From: Pteria penguin
Lineage: Eukaryota; Mollusca; Bivalvia; Pterioida; Pteriidae
DNA length: 64,000 bases
Assembly (NCBI GenBank): GCA_035048485.1
Contig: CM068590.1
Location: 13,128,494 to 13,192,493 of the forward strand
Direction of reading: 5' to 3'
How positions within the stretch are numbered: position 1 is the stretch's first letter; each line of letters begins with the position of its first letter. Under the pieces are notes generated by a model that worked only from the letters and a program-made list of their open reading frames with translations, had not been told where the DNA came from and did not search any database. Shown piece by piece: positions 57,538 through 64,000 of the stretch. A program made the translations under genes and the position numbers.

Positions 57538-58230
57538 TAAAGACGTTTTTAAAAGGATATTTGATAACACAAAGTTCTTCTGTCATAGCTACGCATCTGT
57601 AATTAAAATTATCGGACAACCTCAGAAATTAAACTTAAATCACATTAAGCATAATAACACAACTACTTTGGAAATGCTTTTTTTGTTTTTTTTTTCAGTC
57701 TGAAATACTTACTAGCTGTGGTTCAAATAGATCAGTTTGTATAGCATGCTCATAGTAGGCGAAATCTTCAGGGTTTGAAAACCTATGTCATTACTGTACT
57801 TTGTAAAAACTGAATGTTCAACCATCTGTATTCCGTTGGTAGTATTTTTTATTCATATCACAACAAAAGAAGGACTTGGAAATGCAAGGTTTAAAAGAAA
57901 CCTCATGATCTCGATTATTACTATATATATGTACAACCACTGTAATTGCCTGAGATAAAGCTTTTAAGACCTATGTATTTTATGTCTGTATAAAATACAT
58001 TGATCGGTGACGTCATAACGTCCCATATTTGAACCACTTTTGAACACAGAAAGCGATGTTTGGCAGACTTTTGATTGTTATGCTAATGACGTCATAATGA
58101 AATGTTCGACATTTCCAACCTTACGTGACGTCATAGCAGTCGTATTTTGCGCTAACGTGCTTGACATTCGACGAAAAAATGTCATTCTGGATAAACGTTA
58201 CGTTGTCATGTAACACCGGCTGTTTCTTTC
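57537..58230. other. Intergenic region with three TGACGTCA sites
   Basis: Palindromic CRE octamers lie at 58008-58015, 58087-58094 and 58126-58133. No coding sequence was recognised. They could be regulatory for a gene or element to either side, but nothing ties them to one. Confidence 0.5.
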
Positions 58231-58644
58231 AATAGACCATTTTCGAGTTACCGTTACGGTTCGAATTTTACGTAGCTTTAATCTAAAACCTTGCTCATGC
58301 ATACTTCCGGTTGATTGTTGTTACCGTGTAACTCGAAAATAGATCTCGCGTAAAGTGGATTCACTGATTGATTTAGACTTTAAAAGTAACTCCAGTAGAG
58401 AGAGGTGACTTGTTATGAATACAAAAAGACCAATTGGTGAAATTATGCAGATTTGTCGAGGAGTAGTCCGACTTGAACAGCTGTCAACAATGTTGACAGT
58501 GTGAAACTTGAAATGTTGCAATGAACAGCTGATGGCCGTGATGAACAGTGTCAGTGAAAGTGAAAGACTTAGACTGCCAAAGTTTTTCGTTGGTTCGCGC
58601 TCGATGATTTATCATTAATGTTCATTGTTAGTCGGATACATAAT

Positions 58645-58789
58645 CAGTGGCGGATACAGGATTTCCGAAAAAGGGGGGGGGCAAATGAATATTAGCCAAA
58701 CTCAGCCATTTTTGGTGCAAAATCTGAATTTTTACTAGTAAATATGTGACCAAAAGTGGGGGGACACCCCCTCTAAATCCGCCACTGAT
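58645..58789. mobile_element. 145-bp G-rich MITE
   Basis: CAGTGGCGGAT...ATCCGCCACTG termini, flanked by ATAAT on both sides (a likely 5-bp target duplication), with G- and C-runs inside. It belongs to the same general class as 8780-8980. Confidence 0.75.
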
Positions 58790-58870
58790 AATTAATAATT
58801 GTTCTTAATGTTACATTAAATTATGTAACTGACATTATGCATGTTCCCTATCTTTTTCTTACATTAGTAT

Positions 58871-59152
58871 TCATGCGGTTACAAGTGTGCTCATGAATTG
58901 AGCATTATACTTCATGATGAATCTGACATGACGTGTCAATACACCATTCAAGATGCACATTGAATATCCATGATTATCAAGGATCACGTGGCATTCTCTC
59001 ACTATGCCTATGGTTAAGGACCTTAATCTACTAAGACTACTTTTTTCATCTCTTCCATACTCCATATAGTAATTTGCTTGAGACATGCATACAGCAATAT
59101 ATTCCTTTACCACTATTATCAGCTGATAATGCCTATTTAACATTGCTTGCAA
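58871..59152 (-). other. Unassigned 93-codon minus-strand frame
   Basis: No family recognised. Its C-terminal MKYNAQFMSTL resembles the start (MKYNAQLLSTL) of the frame at 61110-60874, so the underlying DNA is a diverged repeat. Coding status is doubtful. Confidence 0.2.
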
Positions 59153-60369
59153 AGGAGACTAGTGCAACAGAAACTTATATTGACTATTCCATTCCCACTT
59201 GAAAAAAGTGAAGTCAGAATACAGTTATCATCATCATAATGTCACATTGCTAAACTTAGTAAATACCTCTGTCATACCTCGTACATTAATGAAAATAAAT
59301 CGTAATGTCACAATTTGCAGCGAATATTTCTAAATGGAAAGAGGAGAAAAGAAGAAGTTGATAATTTTATTTTGGATAGAGAGATTGTTGTAGAGGAAGA
59401 TTCCTAATATCAGGGTTGGTTTAAGAGTTTACATTTAATTCTCACCCACACATGGAGTATGCAGATATTATGATATTTTACTAGTATAAGAATAAGTGTG
59501 GTCATTATGGGGAAATTTAGAGAATTTAGCCCTATAAAAATGATAAAAATTATGAAAGCTATATTATAAACTGTTTGTGGCAAATTACATAAGTGATGTT
59601 GAGCTGCACTTGACTAAAGCATACCGGTAATTACATCTACAAACAATATTTTATGGTACATGTACATGTAAAAATGTACAATGGATATTAATACTAATAT
59701 AGCCATTACTTATATTCTAACAAACTTAAACTCTTTAGCTCTTATACTGATAGTAGTTTTTGTTGCAGGATTTTATTTTCTAATGTAGTTTATCATTGTT
59801 TTTGGTGGCAACTGTGAGAAGTGCAAGTATTAAATGGCTTTAAATACATGTACAGGTCTTATTTGCACTTGACATGCTGGCCACATTTCTATTTAAGCAT
59901 CATGCATACAGTTCCATCTATGTTATGATCATAGACAAGATTCTGTGTATCACTTTTTATCAATGGGAGATCATACACAGTTACATGTAGTGATGGTAAA
60001 CTGTATCAGTTACTTTTTAGTTTTCATTTCCTTGACTTTCTATTACATGTACATTTAAAATTTTCAACTTTTAATATTGTTGGATAATTGACTGATTTAT
60101 AATTGAGAAAAACATCAAAGTATACTGTGATGAATCAAACATTTTTATAGTAATCAACATCAGTCATTACATTTGATTGATTTATTAGTTAGCATAGATA
60201 TAATTATATGCATGTACATCAATGATAGGACTCCAAGAAACTTTTTAATTAAATTTGTAAGTTAATTTTTTTTATCACTCTATGTTATATTTTGTCAAAT
60301 AAGACAGGTCCCCTAAACAAATATTTTGTATTTTCCATCAACTCTTGTTGCTTTTGATATCTCTCTTAT

Positions 60370-60540
60370 CCTCAGAGGTGAATGTGTCTGTCTCCATATC
60401 CCTGCTCAGTGATCTTCAGAGTTAATATCTATATGTATCTCCATATGCCTTACCAGAGGTGTATGTAACTTTCATCTTCAGAGGCAATATCTGTCTGAGT
60501 TTCCATATCCCTGCTCAGTGGTGTCTGTAACTTTCATCCA
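60370..60540. repeat. Short minisatellite, about three units
   Basis: 'tctccatatccctgctcagtg' and 'ctttcatc..cagaggcaatatctgtct' type phrases recur about every 60 bp. Non-coding. Confidence 0.6.
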
Positions 60541-60873
60541 CGATTCCACAAGGCAGTAGGATGATGATCATCTCCACATGACACTGAATTACAGAAAAAG
60601 TAAAGTGAATGATTTTAATGTAACCAGCACTTTGCTGTTTTCTCATATGATTTTATACATAACAAATAGGAGGTCCATGACCATAATTATGTAAACCTAC
60701 CTAAATATTTTATGGTAAAATGATGAAAGCACTGATCAACATAGCTGATTAAAGTGAAAGTTTCAGTAAACATAAATTTCAGATATTTCTGAGGGAACAG
60801 ATTGTTATAAGAAATACTTCTAAAAGTTACTTAGAGTTACTAATTATTAAACAGACTTGTATGAATTACTCAA

Positions 60874-61110
60874 TTATATAATGGAAATTTTTACATTTTT
60901 CAAAAATCTCTCCAAATGGAACTGATGATCATCTCCGTGATCCTGGACGTCAGTAGTGGTACAGTACTCGGTAGTGTCAGTATGGATAGTACCCGGTAGC
61001 AATGTCTCAGGTTCTAGTTCAGCTAGCTTTACTGGTCTGATGCTCCCTTTGGTTATTCTTATTCTTCTTCCAATACGAAGTGTACTCAGAAGTTGAGCGT
61101 TATACTTCAT
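60874..61110 (-). other. Unassigned 78-codon minus-strand frame
   Basis: Reads MKYNAQLLSTL then a basic stretch and an acidic/His-rich C-terminus. No family recognised. It shares its first residues with 58871-59152. It may be a fossil exon of the surrounding element. Confidence 0.25.
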
Positions 61111-61601
61111 GTGGCAGTCAAGATAAAAGCCTCTCAGGGCAGTATGATACAGTTACGGGCATTTTGAAGTAGGCACATAATGTGGGATTTTTTAAAGTAG
61201 GCATAATCTTTGGTATCAACATAATGCGAGAAGCAAAGTTTGTGATAATATGCAGACTTGTATTTTTTTTTTCTCAACATCCCTTTGCTACGTCGTCTTC
61301 TTTTTCTGCTAAACAAAGAGGCGAACACCATCACTGCGTCAGGACAAAATATAGGGACTATCTTTTATCATTCTGCCACTTGACAAAGGCTTGACAATCG
61401 ATAATTTGCAAAACAGTGTTACTTTTATGGTTATCACGATGTTTACGGAACATAACTAAGGAAACCGGAAGTTGGCATGCACAAGTAACTAAGGATTTCT
61501 AAATATAACTTCAATAAAATACGGGTTTATAACGGTCAGATTCTGTAACTCGAAAATGGTCTATTCATAACTCCCATCCGGAATGATTTAATGATGCAGT
61601 T

Positions 61602-61610
61602 TATAAATAG
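61602..61610 (+). promoter_or_regulatory. Candidate TATA box upstream of the LRAT gene
   Basis: TATAAATAG fits the TATA consensus and lies about 315 bp before the LRAT exon. A good donor GTAAGT at 61650 would allow a short non-coding first exon. Unproven. Confidence 0.35.
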
Positions 61611-61915
61611 GAAATGAAAGTTTCCAGTATGATATTTTGGCGTTAAAAGTAAGTGTCTTATTTTGTGTTTTCATGCAGGAATAAAGTCTGATGCATTTAT
61701 GAGATATAATGCGCAAATAAGACACTTATTCTATATATCATGGAAATATCTGGAAATGATAAAACGTTTCGAGTTGTGAATAGAGTACATAAGGTCCCTC
61801 TCGTAACAATCTGAAAAGACATCTGCTATAAGTGAACCATGTAAGCGCCCATCAAGTTATTTTAAAATCTGGGATGTGAGTATCCTTATCTGAATTCTCA
61901 TTATGAATTTTATAG

Positions 61916-63270
61916 GTGGGCATAAGAAGTGAAACTCAACTCATAAAAGAAATAAAGAAAAACAAAGACGGAATTTTGCACCTAAAGGTAAAAAGGGAAC
62001 CATGTTGCAACATCAAATATTACCATCACTATTTGATATATGACACCTGTTTTGAGGATGGCGACAACAAATTGATGGGAGTACATGTAGCAGAGTATAG
62101 CGGGAACGTTATAGGTACTGGTTTTGGAGAAGTGACAATGAAGTATTATGAAGTAAATGATGCAGATGAAAACAGACAGGATGGTCCAAAAGAGGAAGAT
62201 GGAGTAGACAACATAAAATCTCTTTTTAACAATCAAGGTGAATATGTATGCACAATAGTAAAAATTGTTAAAGACCAAAAAGCCCGAGACCAAATTCTCT
62301 TACGAATCTTAGAAAGGAAAGGTTTCCGGCTTTATAGTGCAGAAGACAATAATTGTGAACATTTGCTAGGTATGCTATTCACGGAGAGAATAACACTGAA
62401 ATAGATCAATCTTTCAGCTGCGGAAAGGCATGTGTTGATATTTTTTTACTATGCGGAAAATCGATTGGCTTATTTCTCAGTTTACTAATTGCTGTGATTG
62501 GTGCTGCTGTCGGCACGTATATTCGCCGTGCATATCTGGAAGTGGTGATTGCTGCTTTTGTATTGAGAATAGAGGGCTCAAGTAATTATAATAATGCATG
62601 TGAGGGCTTGGGTAAAAACATTATAACAGCAACTCAAAACCATTTAGAATCTGAAGAGCACCTCCATATATACGACAACAATCCACAGGCTATCTCGATA
62701 ATTGAGAATGTCAAAAATGAAATGCTTAATATCGATCACATTTGTAAAATTGCTAGAAATCTGGGATGTAAAGTTCCTTTGGTATGCACTGCGTCGTCCT
62801 CTCTAGCCTGGTTTCTCTTGCAATCTGCATATATAGCTATATATATAAAATATATGTTACCTCCCCTCAGAAGAGCCAATCAAAATAAGCTATTTTGTAA
62901 ATTCCTATCATATGAAATTATCAGTGGAGTCGTTTCTGTAGTATGTACAGGTCTTGCCGGATATGAAGCGCAGAAGAATTTTCTTCGTCCTGCAAGCAAA
63001 TTTTTCCTCATTACTTCAGGAGTTTACATTGTTTCTCGCATTGTTTGTGGATTGGTCATTAGTTTCAGTAGTCGTTGTATGTGTATTGGATTGGATTGTC
63101 AAATATGTTGTTCCACGAAATGTGAGAAATGTTGTTTAAAATACTGGTGTAATGTAAAACGTTGCAACAAAGCTCTGTCAAGTGTATCCACTATTTGTAT
63201 TTTGCTATTTATTGTCGGTTTAGTATCATTGAACTTGTTATATTATAAAAATTCTCTTCAAATATATTAA
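61916..63270 (+). pseudogene. LRAT-domain protein with multi-pass membrane tail, one frameshift
   Basis: An acceptor-like TTTATAG precedes the frame, and no ATG lies near the start, so the first coding exon is upstream and unidentified. The first part reads HLKVKREP...YYHHYLIYD (LRAT His motif) and reaches NNCEH (catalytic Cys) near 62350. The frame then stops at TAG 62402. The next frame takes over right after NCEH (ARYAIHG...) and runs to TAA 63268, so one missing base in the TTT/TTG after CAT explains the break. The tail has about five hydrophobic helices (GLFLSLLIAVIGAAVG, VPLVCTASSSLAWFLL and others) and a Cys-rich segment between the last two. LRAT-fold enzymes are acyltransferases or phospholipases of membranes. 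It may be functional if the indel is a sequencing error. Confidence 0.78.
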
Positions 63271-64000
63271 GGCCATTGCATAGGGCAGACATGGTACATC
63301 TGATAAGTATTTTATTGCAAAACAGGTGATCAAGGGTGGGAGAGCTCCAATTTTACCACCATGTTCACTTTGTACTTTCCTTCTAGCTTGCTGCGATCCA
63401 CTTGCCTTTTGCGTCATTTCGTGAGGTGAGTAAAACTAAAATAAGAAAATACACATTAAGAATCGATACAGTTTGATTTGTAAATATGTAGAATGAACAA
63501 AAAAAAAAAAAAAAAAAAATTAAATGTAAACTTCTTTTACCGGTTAAAAATCTAACAGGACTTATGCCATATTTAAGACTGGTTCATGTACATTCCTAAT
63601 TAATATTTTTTATAATAATGATAATAATAATAGTAATAAGAATAATAATGATGATCATCATAAAATAATAATAATGATGATGATGATGATAATGACGATG
63701 ATGATAATGATAATGGTAATTTTTATTTATTTCTGCGATGATACTAGACGAATAAACGCACAATTGCAGTATGTTGTGTCGATTATTATATTATTTCAGT
63801 ATTTTATAACATTAACTCATTGTGAAATATTGAATTATCGTGTCTTGAAAAAGAAATAAATACCGAAGAATTTCAAGTATAGAGGGCACAAAATGAAATG
63901 TTTGTTACCAAGCATGTTTTCTTATTTCCGACAAAACTAAAAAGTGTTTGAATCAATTCTAAACCATGCAATTTATAATATATAAGAGTTTCGAATTCCT
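63271..64000. other. 3' flank of the LRAT gene, low complexity
   Basis: Contains an A-run (about 63500-63519) and an AAT/GAT microsatellite (about 63618-63715) that makes a spurious Met/Ile frame. AAATAAATA near 63854 could be a poly(A) signal. No gene was recognised to the window end. Confidence 0.6.

Larger units (their letters stand above)
58231..61565. mobile_element. Possible 3.3-kb element bounded by 21-bp inverted repeats
   Basis: 58231-58251 (AATAGACCATTTTCG...) is a perfect inverted match to 61545-61565. A second block further in ('gcatacttccggtt' near 58299) is also mirrored ('aaccggaagttggcatgc' near 61464). A third inverted copy of the terminus lies at 58328-58342, so the left end could instead be a separate ~115-bp palindromic element. 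No transposase was recognised. Minus-strand frames at 58871-59152 and 60874-61110 share the short stretch MKYNAQ..STL. No obvious target duplication. Confidence 0.5.

Overview
This is an animal (metazoan) window, most likely from a bivalve mollusc. It is AT-rich, has spliced genes with long introns, and is filled with satellite DNA and mobile elements of kinds common in bivalve genomes: Penelope-like elements, an env-bearing Ty3/gypsy element, THAP-domain transposases and G-rich MITEs. The species call is an inference from repeat and gene families; no rRNA or mitochondrial marker is present.

Layout. 1-6.4 kb is a 3.47-kb tandem duplication of a non-coding repeat, itself built of ~323-bp subrepeats carrying paired TGACGTCA palindromes. 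It ends in four copies of a 12-bp-stem hairpin unit (6.39-6.63 kb). 7.2-7.9 kb is a broken Penelope-like reverse transcriptase. 8.3-18.8 kb (+) is a multi-exon THAP-domain/DDE transposase-like pseudogene. It has at least four in-frame stops, about four frameshifts, a lost zinc ligand and a lost acidic residue in its GDGRxD-type motif. Its introns hold a MITE, a 1.7-kb hairpin-ended repeat and a lone inverted monomer of the satellite described next.

19.1-51.9 kb (-) is one three-exon gene of 178 codons. It encodes a stand-alone protein like the zinc-binding cytoplasmic 'ballast' of the P2X7 receptor. The three exons lie 9 and 23 kb apart, and their phases and sequence join exactly. Intron 2 holds a 19.2-kb satellite (about 55 units of 349 bp) plus a 1.93-kb composite duplication. 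Intron 1 holds a 7.9-kb Ty3/gypsy LTR retrotransposon inserted antisense to the gene. That element has 740-bp LTRs (9 differences seen by eye), a 4-bp target duplication, gag, protease, RT, partial RNase H, an intact-looking integrase, the rear part of an env-like gene, and four covarying hairpins before the 3' LTR. It is inactivated by stops, frameshifts, deletions and a YLDD-to-YLND change.

53.9-57.3 kb is a second Penelope-like fragment (RT thumb plus GIY-YIG endonuclease). Its 3' UTR is split by a 1.78-kb foldback element with 0.4-kb inverted arms and an 11-bp target duplication, and it runs into TA/CA microsatellites. 58.2-61.6 kb is bounded by perfect 21-bp inverted repeats and contains a G-rich MITE. 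61.9-63.3 kb (+) is an LRAT-domain gene with a multi-pass membrane tail, interrupted by one apparent 1-nt frameshift at its catalytic NCEH motif.

Only the ballast-like gene reads cleanly. The THAP pseudogene and the ballast-like gene are convergent, about 340 bp apart. The LRAT gene is nearly intact and may be functional if its frameshift is an assembly error.
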